In this document: positions 24,661 to 37,875 of the stretch, in pieces
How positions within the stretch are numbered: the first letter of the stretch is position 1
Layout: every line of letters starts with the position of its first letter
Assembly (NCBI GenBank): GCA_032622095.1
Contig: CP136066.1
Location: 131,469,917 to 131,533,916 of the forward strand
Reading direction: 5' to 3'
Source of the DNA: Siphonodentalium dalli
Lineage: Eukaryota > Mollusca > Scaphopoda > Gadilida > Siphonodentaliidae
Length of the DNA stretch: 64,000 bases
Notes under the pieces: generated by a model
Databases searched by the model: none
What the model was told of the DNA's origin: nothing
The model's input: only the letters and a program-made list of their open reading frames with translations
Translations under genes and position numbers: made by a program

Positions 24661-27140
24661 ACCAGCCACCGTAGCTTATGGATCATTCTGTTTTAGTATT
24701 AAATTTGGAGAAACCCGACCAGCATCAATGTAACAACTACAACAACTCATCTATGCCAATGATATGTTTAGCCATACATGTGGATATGGTGGTATTGTTT
24801 AAAAACGTTAAACAATGTTATCATGTCCATACGTATTGCTAAATATTGCTGGGCATATATAGATGGTTGTTCTATAATTCGGGTTTATAAAAATTGGGAG
24901 TTTAAATTATGTTCATCTGATGATAAAAAAACACTTTCTCCGTCCACTCGATACATCCCCCGGCATACATGTTTCACATATTAAATTAACACCTTAGTCA
25001 ATATAACAAATCATTCCCTCAAATCCTTTGCCACAAGAATAAAAATAAATTGTCAGTATAAATAGGCAAGACATCTCTGGACACTTTCTAAGAGATAATG
25101 TATGTATAAGAAGATATATGTGTTCATTATGTGTTTGGTCTTATATATAGTACAACACAGTAAGATGCAAGTGACACAGTGCGGGGACAATACTGTGTCG
25201 AAGAACATAGTTGAGGGGACCCTTCCGTCATCCTTCATGTATCATGACTCCATCTGTTGTGAACAAACCATCGACATAGGCTCAATGGGTCGTTCTCCCC
25301 CAATAATATACTTGGCTTTGAACCGATCAACATTCTGGGCCGTGGTATTTTCCTGTAAGTTAGATAGTGTCTATTGTCGGATGATATTGGTTATGTTCAA
25401 ATTGTGACACAGATATGAAACTGTACATGTTAGTGCCCCATGGGCCACTGATGATTATAAGATCGAGAAACTTAGTCTAGGAAATTACCTGGAATTCACT
25501 GGAAATTTCATTTGTAGCTGACAGGGTCGTAATTCAACGTTTGCATTTCCGATGCAGTTAATACCCAAAATGTGAAATTTGAGATATACCTGGCCGTCAA
25601 AGTGAACCATATGTCTTATTTAGGATTAGCAACGGTTGCTAATCAAATGCCACATTTGGTGTACTAATCATTCATTGGTATTGCCTTACTTTAGTCAGTG
25701 TACGTCTTATGACATGGTGCTGGTTTTGTTCAAAGTTGGGAACGTGGCACCGGTTCCGATAGCTCCTTGGTAACGGTTATTAAGCATCTATACTGGGAAT
25801 TTGCAGGAAAATGCAACTATGGTTGATATCTATTATACTCATTAAGCTCTACTTTAGTGGAAATTCGAATTTACTTGATTTTCACAGCTATACACGAAGC
25901 GTGGAAATTAACTGTGGTCAGAATATTAATGGTGAATGTTGGGTTTCAGTCGCTGTACTGAAGTTGGCCAAATGTAACTGACGTGAGAAGTGTGAAAGCA
26001 AAGTCTATACCGGTGTACCGCTATGGTAATCTCAGCTGCATCGAAATGTCCATTTATCAGTAGCACAAATCCTGTGAAAACACAGATTCTCTCAGTGCAT
26101 GTGGGATAGACTCCGATGACAACGATTGAGTTAATGACAACGAACAACTACAATCTATATACCTGTGTATTTGTGACACTACACCCCGTTGTGATCAACG
26201 GTGTGGTTTTAAAAACTAGTCAGTGGACAACAAGGCAGACAAGTATCAAATAAAACAATAATAATAGAATATGTAATCACATCGTGAACAGTCTTGTTGT
26301 GAATATTTTCGTTTGATTCAACAGGCTGAATATTATCGATATTTCAAAACCATTCGACACTTACTTTTGCCAATTACTGTATCTTGAGGCATAACTATAT
26401 CATGTATTGTATCTATTAAATCATGGATAGTTACAATGGGTTAAACATGAGTGTTAGTCTACATATATGGTTGCGCACGATTGCCAATAAGTGATATTAC
26501 AATCAACGTTTGAGCACAACACGAAATTCTCCTTAGGGTTAAGTGTTAAATTTTGATCGCAACTGTACCCAGCAAGAATCATCTGATCACATCCATTCTT
26601 TTAAAAACTACGTCTGTGTTTCATACTTAGTATTTTTTAGAAATATCAGTACGCGTTTATCATAATACGCAAAATGGCGCCATTTATCCAAAGTACTAGA
26701 ATCTCCATAGGGCTCAGTGTTAAATTCTGATCACAACTGTAGCCAACAAGAATGAACCGATCACCTCAAAATTTTCAAAAATACATGTAACATTTATATC
26801 TAGTAGTTTGGAGAAGTTTAAAATCGCACCGATCACCATACACCAGATGGCACCATCTATCGTTTTCTGTAAATACGAAACGCTCTCTAAATGATGTTGA
26901 CCCCGATTTAGGCCGACCCGCCAAAATTCAAGAATGAAAACAAGTGAATCCTGAAAACACACCTAATAGGCATACATAATCCGTTTTCAGATCGCTTTTA
27001 ACAATCCAGAAATGCAAAATGACACAAGGAATCCGACTATGCTTGTGCGCCCAAAGTTTAATCAATGGGGCATTCACACTGAGCACCAAGATGTCGGCAA
27101 GACAACGTAAACCATCGTGTGAAATGTGGGAAAGATTTAA
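24661..27140. other. Largely single-copy-looking intronic DNA
   Basis: This is one of the few stretches without a repeat that recurs in the window. Two weak coding-like frames exist: one at about 25230-25354 on the plus strand (listed separately) and a hydrophobic one at 26147-25926 on the minus strand that I could not assign. Otherwise nothing. Confidence 0.45.
25230..25354 (+). other. Weak candidate exon on the strand opposite the transporter
   Basis: A frame ending ...SMGRSPPIIYLALNRSTFWAV stops at a consensus GTAAGT donor at 25355. The tail (YLALNRSTFWAVVFS) faintly recalls the 'ALSRTVWALGVAWVVFAC' region of NRF-6-type acyltransferase-3 membrane proteins. The resemblance is short and I found no partner exon on either side, so this may be chance or a relic. 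Confidence 0.15.
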
Positions 27141-27715
27141 ACAAGACAGCCAATGACTGTGGGGTCGCTCACCAGACTGCACGGATGATAAGACTGGGAC
27201 TCTGGAGACCAAAACAGTCTGCACTTTTCATAATCACTTTAAAAGAAGTAGATTTAAACAGGATATGTGGCTAGAGAGACTTCAAGTATGTAGCTTGGTA
27301 AAAATCCACCTTGAAATTGCCAACTGTACACTACTGATCACCCACCTCCTCCAGCTCAACAAGTCCCCTCCCGACCGGGATCCAGACTCCCAAGTCTTAG
27401 GTTGGATTTTCACAACCGACACCTCAAACTTTCTCAATTGTTGGAAATTTCCAATCTCACAAGCGCCTTTTTCTAAAACCATTTAAACAAGTTTGAAGCC
27501 CAATTATCCATGGACCCAAAACACAATACATGTATGTCAGACCAATCAGTCAGGTGGTTCCAAGGTAGATGTTTTAATGAATTTGGTATTTCGATGATTT
27601 TATTAGACACAAAAGTGTTAACTCCCCATAGCCTGCCATTTCTTGACAGGTTGACCTCATTTTAACAAATCTGAATCTCAGTCACTAAAGGATCCTCCTG
27701 ATTCCTCCGTACTAT

Positions 27716-27960
27716 ATAAAGCCCCCACCCCCCTTTTCGTACGCCGTATTCCATGCCCTGTTATGAGGTACGGCGTATTCCGGCCCCTCTGTTAGGAGGT
27801 ATTCGGTATTCCAAATATACCGGCATTCGTACGCCGACCTTCCAAATAATGAAGTTTTCATATATTTGTATGTATTCCATATGGCTGTTAACTGGTATTC
27901 CGTATTCCACCCTCTGTATTAAGTGGTATTCCGTATTCCATGGGGGTGGGGGTGGGGGCC
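27716..27960 (+). repeat. GGTATTCCGTATTCCA minisatellite inserted in element C copy 3
   Basis: Degenerate units of 'GGTATTCCGTATTCCA' with 'TACGCCG' variants. Copies 1 and 2 pass straight from 'TCCATACTATATGTA' to 'AAGCTAAATAG' at this place. The array is therefore an addition in this copy. Confidence 0.8.
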
Positions 27961-28701
27961 TCCTATATGTAAGCTAAATAGTCCAAACTCTCTTGAGAAG
28001 ACATTTTAAGAATTACTATACAGACATATAGTTATGTCCCTGGTCCCACCCTATTTAATCTGAATAAATTTGAATCCCAGACACCAAAGAACCCTTTATA
28101 CATATCATAAATATCAGTCAAATAGACCTGATGGTCCTTGTGAAGGAAGCATATTAAGAGGGAAACTGTCCTTCGCTTGGCCCCTATTTGATCAGGTGAC
28201 CCCATTAAACAAATCTGAATTGCAGTCAAGGAAGAACATTCCATTCTATTTAAGCCAACTAGTTCTTGCAAACATATTTTAAGAATTACTATGTAGTGAA
28301 ATAGTTAAGTCTCTTGCTCTGCCCTTATTTGACTTTGTGATCCCATTTTCACAAATCTGATAAGGATAAAAATTAAGTTCCCGAGTTGAAGTTGGTGATA
28401 TTCACCCATTGGGCACCTCATTTATGAATTTTATCTTCTGCAAATTAGGGGATATAGAAACTTCCTAGAAGGGAAATTTAACTAACAACAATGTAAATTT
28501 GATACTATAGATACTTCCCAAAATATGAGGCCTAAGCAGAATGAGGTCGCCTGAGGGTGAATTTGGTGATGCTAGCCTGCTGCGCGGGATAGCATCACAA
28601 AAAAGCGTGTCTGTTCCTACATTGTGCATGCCTGGCCTCAAGCAACACAATGTATCATACAACAAGCCTTGAAATAGTGTGATAGTGTGTCTGTCATTTG
28701 C

Positions 28702-28764
28702 AGAATGAGGTCCCCAGAGGGTGAATTTAGTGACGCTAAATTCACCCTCTGGGGACCTCATTCT
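28702..28764. repeat. Perfect hairpin, 29-bp arms (copy 3)
   Basis: Same exact inverted arms (28702-28730 and 28736-28764) and TGACG loop as at 15363-15425. The perfection has been kept in two dispersed copies, so the hairpin is part of the element and not a chance event in one copy. Confidence 0.95.
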
Positions 28765-31137
28765 GATAAGGCCCTCAACTGCTATGGAAGACCTAGAATA
28801 AAATTGAATTTCCCCAGTTGAAGTTGGTGATGTTCACCCATTGGGCCCCTCAATTATGAATTTTATCTTCTGCAAATTAGGGGATATAGAAACTTCCCAG
28901 AAGGGAAATTTAACTAACAACAATGTAAATTTGATACTATATATACTTCCCAGAAGATGAGGCCTAAGCAGAATGAGGTCTCCAAATGGTGAATTTGGTG
29001 ATGCTAGCCCGCTGTGTGGGATAGCATCACTAAAAGCATGTCTGTTCCTACATTGTGCATGTCTGGCCTCAAGCAACACACTGTATTATACAATCAAGCC
29101 TTGAGATAGTCTGTCTGTTATTTGCAGAATGAGGTCCCCAGAGGGTGAATTTAGTGATGCTATCCTGCACAGCGGGCTAGTATCACTAAATTCACCCTCT
29201 GGGGGCCTCATTCTGATAAGGCCCTCAACTGCTATGGAAGACCTAGAATAAGATTGAAGTTCCCCAGTTGAAATTGGTGATGTTCACCCATTGGGCACCT
29301 CAATCATGAATTTTATCTTCTGCAAATTATGGGATACAGAAACTTCCTAGAAGGGAAATTTAACTAACAACAATGTAAATTTGATACTATAGATACTTCC
29401 CAGAAGATGAGGCCTAAGCAGAATGAGATCTTGAGACTCTAGATACTTCCCAGAAGATGAGGCCTAAGCAGAATAAGGTTCTCAGAGGGTGTATTTGGTT
29501 ATGCTAGCCTGCTGTGTGGAGCAACGTGAATTCACCCTCTGGGAACCTCATTCTACAAATGCCAGACACTCTTGGAGAAAATGAAATTAATCTGATTTTA
29601 ATGACCACTGAGTGATAATGTAAACAACAAGGGTGCTTCATTGATAACACCATTAATCTCATTTAAATTATGAATGACATGAATACACTCCCTGGGGACT
29701 CTGCCTAGCTACAGAAGTTCTCTTATCTCTCTATCTGCCCTGCCATGTGTCATGTCTGTCAGTTCATGTTTTTTAATTTATTTAAATAAAAAATACTTTA
29801 TTTACCTGTGAGTTAGGTGAGATAGGGTGGAATGCTGTTGGTTGGGGACAGGGTGGGGTTCTGGGTGATGTGGGGGGGGGGTGATAATTTTTTTTTGTAT
29901 GTTAAATTGATCAAGGAGTTCCTGAATTTTTTATTATTTTTTGGGGAATTATGGCCATAACTCTGTTAAAATATATCGGATCAAACCCATATTTTAACTT
30001 GATCTGAATATAAGTGTCAAAAATTCATATACCAAATTTGGTGTTGATCAGATGAAAAATGTTTGAGTAATCCTGTCTTGGATGAATTCTATATCAAAAC
30101 AAGAGTGGAAGGGGTTAAATAAACAATACCAAAATCCATACAGATGAAGAACATGCTAAGAAAAATCTAGGTAAGAAATATGAGACTGTGATGTGTCCTA
30201 AACAAAAATTAAAGGTCAAAATGCAAAAATTATATTTTTTGTTTTTAAAGTTATGTCCCTAGCTCTGCCCATATTTGACCCAGTGACCCCATTTGAACAA
30301 ATCTGAACCCCAGTCACCCAAGGTCTCTCTGTACCAAATATAAGCTAAATCGGCCAAATATTTTTTTAGAAGAAGTCATTGTAAGAATTACTATGAGTTA
30401 TGGCCCTGGTTTCTCAACTAATTGACCGGGTGACCTCGTTTGAACAAATCTGAACACCAGTCGCCCAAGGACCCTCCATACCAAATATTAGCTAAATCGG
30501 CACAATGGTTATGGACAAGAAGTTGTTGTAAGAATTAATATGGAGGAATAGAGTTATGGCCCTGGTTTCGCAACTATTTGACCCAGTGACCTCATTTGAA
30601 CAAATCTGAATGAGAGTCACCTAGGGAACATCCACACCAAATATGAACCAATTCGGTATGATGGTTTCAGAGGAGAAGATGTTTTAAAACTAAAGTTGAC
30701 GGACGGACGGACGGACAGACGGACGGACGACGGACGAGGAGTGATGACTATAGCTCCACCGGAGACTTCGTCTCAGGTGAGCTAAAAGCAGATGGAAATT
30801 AGATACTTGATCGCCTTCTCCGTTTCTGTTTGCGCGGTTATATGTATCCAATTTAAGAGGAAGACAGATACATCTGTTGGGTGGAGCTGGTTGATACATT
30901 CCATAAGGAGTTTTGATATCTAAACTTCTTCTCGTTGCAGTCTCATAAATTTAGTTTCCTCTTATGTGTCACAGAGAGGGACTATATCTATGTGCATGAA
31001 ACGATAGTCAGTGATAAAGTTACATGAATGTCCTGGAAAACTGAGATATAGTTGGGCAACTTGTTTGTCGAGCTTAAGTTTGGTATCTGGGAGATGTAAC
31101 CTCCTTCTGGCGTCAGGGATCTCATCGATGTACTTAC

Positions 31138-31236
31138 CGCATTTATGCCTGATAACTGCTGAGATAATTGCATGACGATACTGATTAACAACGGAGTCCT
31201 CAAAGACGCCGTTCTAATGAGCTTGAGAAACCCAAT
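31138..31236 (-). CDS. SLC2A: SLC2A/GLUT sugar transporter, visible exon 3 (TM7)
   Basis: A 33-codon exon, IGFLKLIRTASLRTPLLISI followed by [13 protein letters not shown]. It matches GLUT1 [33 protein letters not shown]. It carries TM7 with the QLS triplet that in GLUT1, 3 and 4 is associated with preferring glucose over fructose, and the QQLSGIN residues that line the sugar site. The acceptor is TTTTCTAG just above 31236 and the donor GTAAGT just below 31138; both junctions are phase 0. It follows the exon ending SKSEAK at 46371 across 15.1 kb of intron. Confidence 0.96.
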
Positions 31237-31304
31237 CTAGAAAAGAGCAAAAGTTTTGTGTTTGTATGTATGCATATACATCGGGTGGTTATGTGCATCG
31301 TATA

Positions 31305-32949
31305 CCAATCAATCAATCAATCATGTTTATTTGTACGGTACACCATATATGGTCAAATGTACATGAACACAGAACAACAAGACAAAATGGACGGATTACA
31401 AAAGACAAAGTTAAGTAATAACAATGATATATGGTGGTATACGATGATAGATGGCAATATACATATGTTATACCGGTATATGCCTCCCATAAGTTGTGAT
31501 ACTATATGAAGATGGTTGGCAAATATACCATTCAGATTTGAAACTGACAACACTGGCATGGTCTCAAGTCGAAGAATCTTTGTTAATTCTTTTTAGTTGT
31601 ACTCGATTTAGGAGTTCGTTACTCGGTTGCCAAACCCCTTTCTTTTTAAATCCACAGTGGACGAAGTGTGCCAGAGCCCACATAGTTTTTAAGTCGAGGC
31701 TGGTCATTATTTGTTTAAATAGCTTCTCGTTGGGGATGTTTAACAGATTGGGAGATAAGTTCTCGTAAAATAGGGCGCGCTCGTCTGACAATGTAGTACA
31801 GTAAATAAGAAAGTACTCTTCGTTGTCGATTTCATTGCATGTTTCGCAAATTCGGTCCTCTTCGTCGAGATCGAAGTAGCGTCCGCGTTCGATGCCCAAG
31901 GTGTGGCAACTTATTCTTAATTTTGTCAGAGATTCACGCTGTTTTGGGACGGAAATGACGTTGAGATATTCTTCCAAAGAAGTCATCGTTTTAAATGTTC
32001 TGTACGTTCTAAGTTTGTTCCTTGGAGGATCACGTCGATTGCTATTTTTTGGAAGTTTTGTGCGAATAGTATCATTAAATATTTGTTTTTTTATTGAGTT
32101 ATTGAAGAAGTCATTAATGTCGTGACGTGGGGACATGGATGTGACTAATTGTTGACACTGTGACAACAACCTGATCCATGAATCCAGATTAGATTCAAAT
32201 AGTTGTTTGTCGGTCATAAAGGCCTCCTTTAAAAGTCGCTCTTGTGGTAATTGAGTTAAGTACTGTTCGTATTTACATAACATAGCTATTATATGCTTTG
32301 TCAAAGGGGAAATTCCCAGTTCAAGTCTGCATGCAATACTACTAGCCCTTTCCGGCATATTCAGGAGAAATCTACAGAATTATGTCTGGGCTTTTTCGAA
32401 GTTAAAATTTTCAATTACTGTCATAATGTTGAAGTCGGAACCTTTGGTCTTTGCTCTGTTGAATGAGTTGTATATTTTATTGATAACGTCTGGGCCCCAG
32501 AGTTCACAGTTATATGTCAAAATAGGGACGACGAGTAACTTAATATTGAGATGTTGTGGTAATTGTTTTTGCTGGCAAGGATTTTGTAATGTGGAAAAAC
32601 GACTTAAGGCTCTTATTAATGAGGTCACCACGCGCGGTTTCAAATGAGCCCTTGTAGTCGATTTGTAGCCCCAGGTATATGTACGATGGGACAGACACTA
32701 TTACTTGGTTGTCGTAAGTTATGACTGGGTTTATCTGTGGTCCTGTGGTGAATACTATACATTTTGTTTTTTGTATATTGAGATATAGTTGCCATTTTAC
32801 GTTGTAATCGCGGAGAATATTTAATTTTCGCTGGAGCCCTTCTTTTGATGTTGATAATAATATTAGCAAATAGCAGGCACGGTACTTCTGTACTTTGTAG
32901 TGTGGGGTGATTTACGCCTGTTAATAGTTCGTTAGGTAGGTCATTGAGA
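31305..32949 (-). pseudogene. LINE, 3' half (end of reverse transcriptase, C-terminal zinc-knuckle region, 3' tail)
   Basis: Continues the reading interrupted at 34982. It starts with NDLPNELLTGVNHPTLQSTE and then LLFA, where a catalytic FADD motif is expected. That dipeptide is missing: the sequence fits an 8-nt deletion at about 32864 that removes DD and shifts frame. Downstream come STSKEGLQRKLN and SYIYLGLQIDYKGSF, then a 264-codon frame (32358-31564) with LTKLRISCHTLGIERGRYFD and a CETC...YFLIYC knuckle. The 3' end is an (ATTG)n run on the minus strand at about 31305-31322. The copy is dead: frameshifts, lost active site and a 2-kb insertion. Confidence 0.88.
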
Positions 32950-32953
32950 TAAA

Positions 32954-34879
32954 CGAGAGGCCGATCACGATCGGCAGATGTTTAACCCATACCTTGGCGA
33001 TAGCGATTAGCCATAACTGATAATTTGTCAAAGATATGATCACAGGAATTAATCCATATATCAGTACCCAACTTGAAATCAAAAGCTCAAATAATTTGTC
33101 TTAAGAAAGGGTTAAGGTATTTGGGGTGAAGAGGAGTAGTTTTAAATCTCATAACTCTGTCCCTATTCACACAAGGACCTATGGTTTAGTGATTTCGGAG
33201 GACATGTTTAGGAGTTTAAGTTAACTCATTGGAAGCAAAAGTGATAAATCCCTATCTTTGCCACTTTTGACATGCCAGATATTCAAAATTTATTCACTTC
33301 TGACGAGAAATTATAATTTGTTGACAAGCCAGACTGCTTAGAACGACATACATGTAGGGGATTCCATCTCATATTTGAATAGTACTTTAATTACCCCCCC
33401 CCCCCCCCCTCCCCATTCTCCCCAGTTATTTGTTTATCAAACATGGACAGATATAAGATCAGATCTGACCTGTGTATTAAATAAGATTAAGTGTTTCATA
33501 ACAGGGGTGTAATATATGTAGTTTATACAATTCAAAAGTACTATCTATATAATGTTATACAGACATAATATGATGAGGATGCTGGCCCCTATGACCACTA
33601 AATTGTTCATATAAAAGTAAGTAAGTTAGCCCTAAATTAAATGGTTTCGCACATTACAATGTTTTACAAGTAGCTTGGACACTAAAGGACACAACCTTCA
33701 ATGTTAATCTTCTAAGTGCTCTGTGGCCCCTAAAATTCAATCAACCATGAAAATATGAACAAATGGGAAAATAACGTTCCTGGAAATACTAACATCTACC
33801 ATATTGATTTTCAAAACAAGTCATCACTTACAATAGTCATGTATATTTATCTGCCTGTTTCCCATTGCATAGATAAATCATATTGGCTATCAGCTGTTAT
33901 TTTAATTCCAAATTGAAAGCACGTGTCTGAAGGGTTAATATATTTTTCAAAAATCAATTAATCAGTCAATACCAAAATTGATAGAAGTGAATAGTGTGCA
34001 AAGATACCCAATAGATATTAAGAGATATGAGGAAGAGTCCATGTACATTATAGCATGTGTCTATGGAAACCTTGGAAAGGGTTAATTATTTTTGAAGCAA
34101 ATTAATGGAAGTTAGAAGACACTTATATAGGTGAGGGGGGGGGGGGGCCTTATCTCACCCTGTAATGAAATTTCAAGAATAGGAAAAACACCAGTCTTAT
34201 GCTGCCATTAATCAATTTGACAGTTAGAATAAACAAACAGCCAGCCACCAGTGTTGTTTATCTTGACCCACCAGAGCTCTGTATCATATGTCATCACTCA
34301 TTTCATAACAGATTTCACTTGGAATGACAATATCTATAAAATATCCTCTCATATACTCAAGGATGTTGGATGATCACATGGTAATTTATTGATATCATTA
34401 TATTACATGAAACTATTGCAATAAAATCTTCATATTTTCAAAACAGGATATCACACCTAATTAATCGTATAAAACTAAAATAAATGAAAGTGTCAATTGT
34501 TTTGTTATTATTTAAAAAATTTTCTATTGTTATTAAAGTTCAAACAAAATTTTATATTTGTATATGCTAAATTTAGCAAGCAGCTAAATCTAAAAAAAAA
34601 TCGAATTTTTTTTGGTGGATTTTTTTCTCTCGAAAAAGGGTCATAACTCCTTTAAAATTAATCGGATCAAACCCATATTCGAACTCGAAAAAATGTTTGA
34701 GTTATGGCAGAATGCGTGAATTCTAAGTTGAAAAAGGGCCATAACTCTGTAACAAAAACTCGGATCAAACCCAAATTCGAACTCGATCTGTATTTTGGGC
34801 TGAGAAACCCCTATTAAATATTTGGTTCCGATCGGATAAAAAATGTTTGAGTTATCGCATTACCCGTAAAGCGTCTACG

Positions 34880-34910
<31 letters not shown>

Positions 34911-34977
34911 GGACGAACGACGAGTGGTCAATCCGGACAACGACACTATGTTTACCATACTATGGTATGGGTAAACA
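32954..34977 (+). mobile_element. Element A, copy 2 (2,024 bp, TAAA target duplication, inside a LINE)
   Basis: Same ends as copy 1, flanked by TAAA at 32950-32953 and 34978-34981. It interrupts the LINE reading frame between LFNF and NDLP, so the empty site is known from the protein. Compared with copy 1 it has about 1 kb of extra internal sequence (about 33180-34200) with a C run at about 33392 and a G run at about 34136, and fewer core repeats. A (CAGA)n tract lies near 34880. Non-coding. Confidence 0.82.
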
Positions 34978-34981
34978 TAAA

Positions 34982-37085
34982 AATTGAAGAGTGCATGTAG
35001 GACTTAGATGTCACCCTGTTTAACCCCTTGTTTGATTTCGAAATGTTCAGTAGCCTTGTCCCCAAATTTCAAACATGCCATTTGTTTGTCGTATATGGAG
35101 GCAATTATCTTATATGTTTTCAATCCAATGCCATGTTTGAGTAACTTGAGCTTGAGACCATCCCTCCACACGGAGTCAAACGCTTTTTTGTAATCAACAA
35201 AACATGCATACAGTGGCTGTGTTTTGCTTTGATATTTTCGAATTAGAGTTTTTAAAATAAAGAGGCAGTCTGACGTTCTATGTCCTCGCATAAAACCGTG
35301 TTGGTATTTGTTTATTGGGCATGTTTTTAGCTCTAGTATCCGGTCATTAATGACGCTGCTGAAGACTTTAGCTAGGCAGCTTGTTATGGATATGCCTCTA
35401 TAGTTTTCTGGTAAGTGCCTGGGCCATGTTTTATATATGGGAGTTATATACGCCATGTTCCATGATTATGGATAAATTCCACTATCCATTATTGCATTGA
35501 ATAGTTTCGTGAGTGATTTGGCAAAGAAGTCGCGGCCATGTTTTATTTGCTCGTTGATTATACCATCGAGCCCGCTGGATTTTTTATTTTTCAGTCTGGA
35601 TAGTGCTTTCGATACTTCACCTATTGTGATAGGTCGGTCCGTAGTACTATTTGCTGAAGCATCGGTTTCAAGTTTTAATAAATGTGGGTTGATATTCCAC
35701 GTTGGGCGTTCATTGTGTTCAATTGGGTTTTTAAAATGTTCCACCCATCGCTCAATATTTGAAGGGGTGTCAAGGGGGGTCGCGTGTTTCTAGTCCATGT
35801 TGTTTAATTGTTCTCCAGAATTCTTTCAAGTCATTTGCATTAACATCGGATATAGATTTTATTGTTTCATGCCACTTCTTAGACTTGGCAGTCTTGATGC
35901 AACGAAAGTACTGTTTGTGCATCGTGTGGTATTGTTCGCGTATCCTGTGGTCGTGCGGGATTAAGGACATTTTTCTGCCGAGAGATTTTAGAACTTTGGC
36001 TTGGGTCATTAGGTTACCAGTATACCAGATGTTTTTCTTTGGTTTCTGCTTTTTGCACCGGGCTATCTTCGGGTGTGATGATATACCATTTAGTTGGTGA
36101 ATAAGTTGAGTTATGTTTTTAGTCGCTTCATTAATTCCTGATGTTGTGGGAACGATGAGAGATTCCTCGAAGCTAAGTATGGCCCCGGCCCCCTGTGGTT
36201 TAGAAATGTTGCGTAATAGCGAATTGTTCGATTCAGCAGTCCATTTCGCTGCTGGTGGCAATTGCTGGATGGGGTACTCCGGTTGGCTGGTGTATGGGTG
36301 TGAGCATTTTATTGATATACCTATTTGGCAGTGGTCGGATAAGTAGGTCTTATAAAGTGTTCTGAAATATGATACCTGTGGTAGGAATGATTTGTTTGCA
36401 AGAGCAAGATCGACTGCACTGTTGCCGTTTCGGCCAAAGAAAGTAAAGTAACCTAATATGTCACCTATATATCTACCGTTTAGTATGCGGATGCCTGCCG
36501 TTATACAAAGATCAATTAAATCGAGACCATGCTGGTTTGTTGTTGTATCAAAGTTGTTACGCCTCGAGGCTTCGTCGATTGTGTAACTACTTGAGAGCGG
36601 CACGTGGGCATCTGAGTCTTGCGCTATGAAGTCATCTAAGGTTCCAGTTCTAGCGTTAAAGTCTCCCATTAAAATGGTATTACCCATGCTCGAGAAATGT
36701 GATATATCTCTAGTTAATTTTGAAAGTCGTTGTCAAAGTATGGTGAATCTATATAAACCGCACATATAAAGAGATCTTTGTCAAATTGAAAGAATTCCTT
36801 GCTTAATTTTAGTCAAATTGTGTTGTCATTGTTACTTGGCGCTTTAATTTGAGATATTCCAGATTATATCTGCTGTTTGACTACCAAAGATACATTGTCG
36901 GATTTAACGCCCTTAAATTACCATTTCTTTGGCTTCGGGGGTACAAACAAATATTTGAATTGAGTCGAGGGACCCACACATCAAAGCTCAGAGTTAATAT
37001 ATTTCGGTTTTTTAAATCTGTTATTTTTCACCACCGGGAATATTTGGCGGCCTGGCAAAAAGCAGCTGACTTCTTACAGAAATAG
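34982..37085 (-). pseudogene. LINE, 5' half (APE endonuclease and first half of reverse transcriptase)
   Basis: Reading on the minus strand from about 37085. The APE-type endonuclease is recognisable by MGDFNARTGTLDD (36687 downwards) and the YLSDHCQIGI histidine motif near its end. The reverse transcriptase follows, with KKSSGLDGIINEQIKHG, ENYRGISITSCLAKVF, CFVDYKKAFDSVW (motif A aspartate present) and GVKQGD. Several frameshifts and stops break it. The 5' end fades out near 37085 without an identifiable first ORF, so it is 5'-truncated. The exact clade (I/Nimb, CR1 or other) is not decided. Confidence 0.85.
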
Positions 37086-37875
37086 TACAGATATGCATGC
37101 GCGTACGCCGTTACGAGGGGTTACATCCGATTAATTTCAGAATATAGAAGTCGATGAAAACAAGAATACCGTATGTTGCGATAGTTGACGTGCGGATGCA
37201 TGCATTGTATTTATTTAAGAATAGGTAATCATGTTTTATCCATGCAAATAGACATGTTATATGGCACCATGCTGGTTACGCATGAACATAAACATAATAC
37301 GTGTTTACATTCGTGACAACACTTGTTGGGAATTCCAATTTGAATTAGGAACCACCATAATTATATGCATGGAAGTTGTGAACCATGCACACTCGTTCAC
37401 CTCCAAACTGTCAAGAAAACTCGTTATTGTAGGACTGTTACGGCAAATATTATATCATGATTGGTATTGGTAGTATTGGTAATAAACTTATTTGGATAAC
37501 TAAATCGGCTATTGGTGAAATTCTGTTGTTATAACTGGATGATACGGGGACCATATAATCTGTTTGTGTATCTCTAATACTAGTCTCGATGCAAACATAG
37601 AAGGAAATATATTTCTCAGACACGATAAATGCTGAATGGGAATCACCGTTCATATATATTCTGTACAGATTCAAATTTTGAAAATGCTCAATAAGATCAT
37701 TGATTATCGCCGAATATAATTATACCCGCAATTAAAAATGGTTTGGCTCGCAACACGTGCTACTAGTCTATCCACCGACGTTAAAAGTTCGTGTATCAGA
37801 TATGATGTCACGTGGTATGGGTGTAAACAAACACGATGTGGTCTCGAAAAATAATATTTAAGAAATATATATATA
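37086..37875. other. Unassigned intronic sequence
   Basis: No repeat family or exon recognised. Confidence 0.5.

Larger units (their letters stand above)
27143..30786 (+). repeat. Element C, copy 3 (~3.6 kb)
   Basis: Same ends and module order as copies 1 and 2, and closest to copy 1 through the first 2.4 kb. It is extended by an extra minisatellite (27716-27960) and by extra ATTTGAACAAATCTGAA modules at about 30240-30620. The tail has (GGAC)n followed by 'GTGATGACTATAGCTCC'. Non-coding. Confidence 0.8.

Noticed and set aside
25926-26147. Hydrophobic minus-strand frame with a faint claudin/PMP22-like look
   Set aside because: The similarity is limited to hydrophobic composition; the key W-GLW-C-C pattern is absent and no flanking exon was found.
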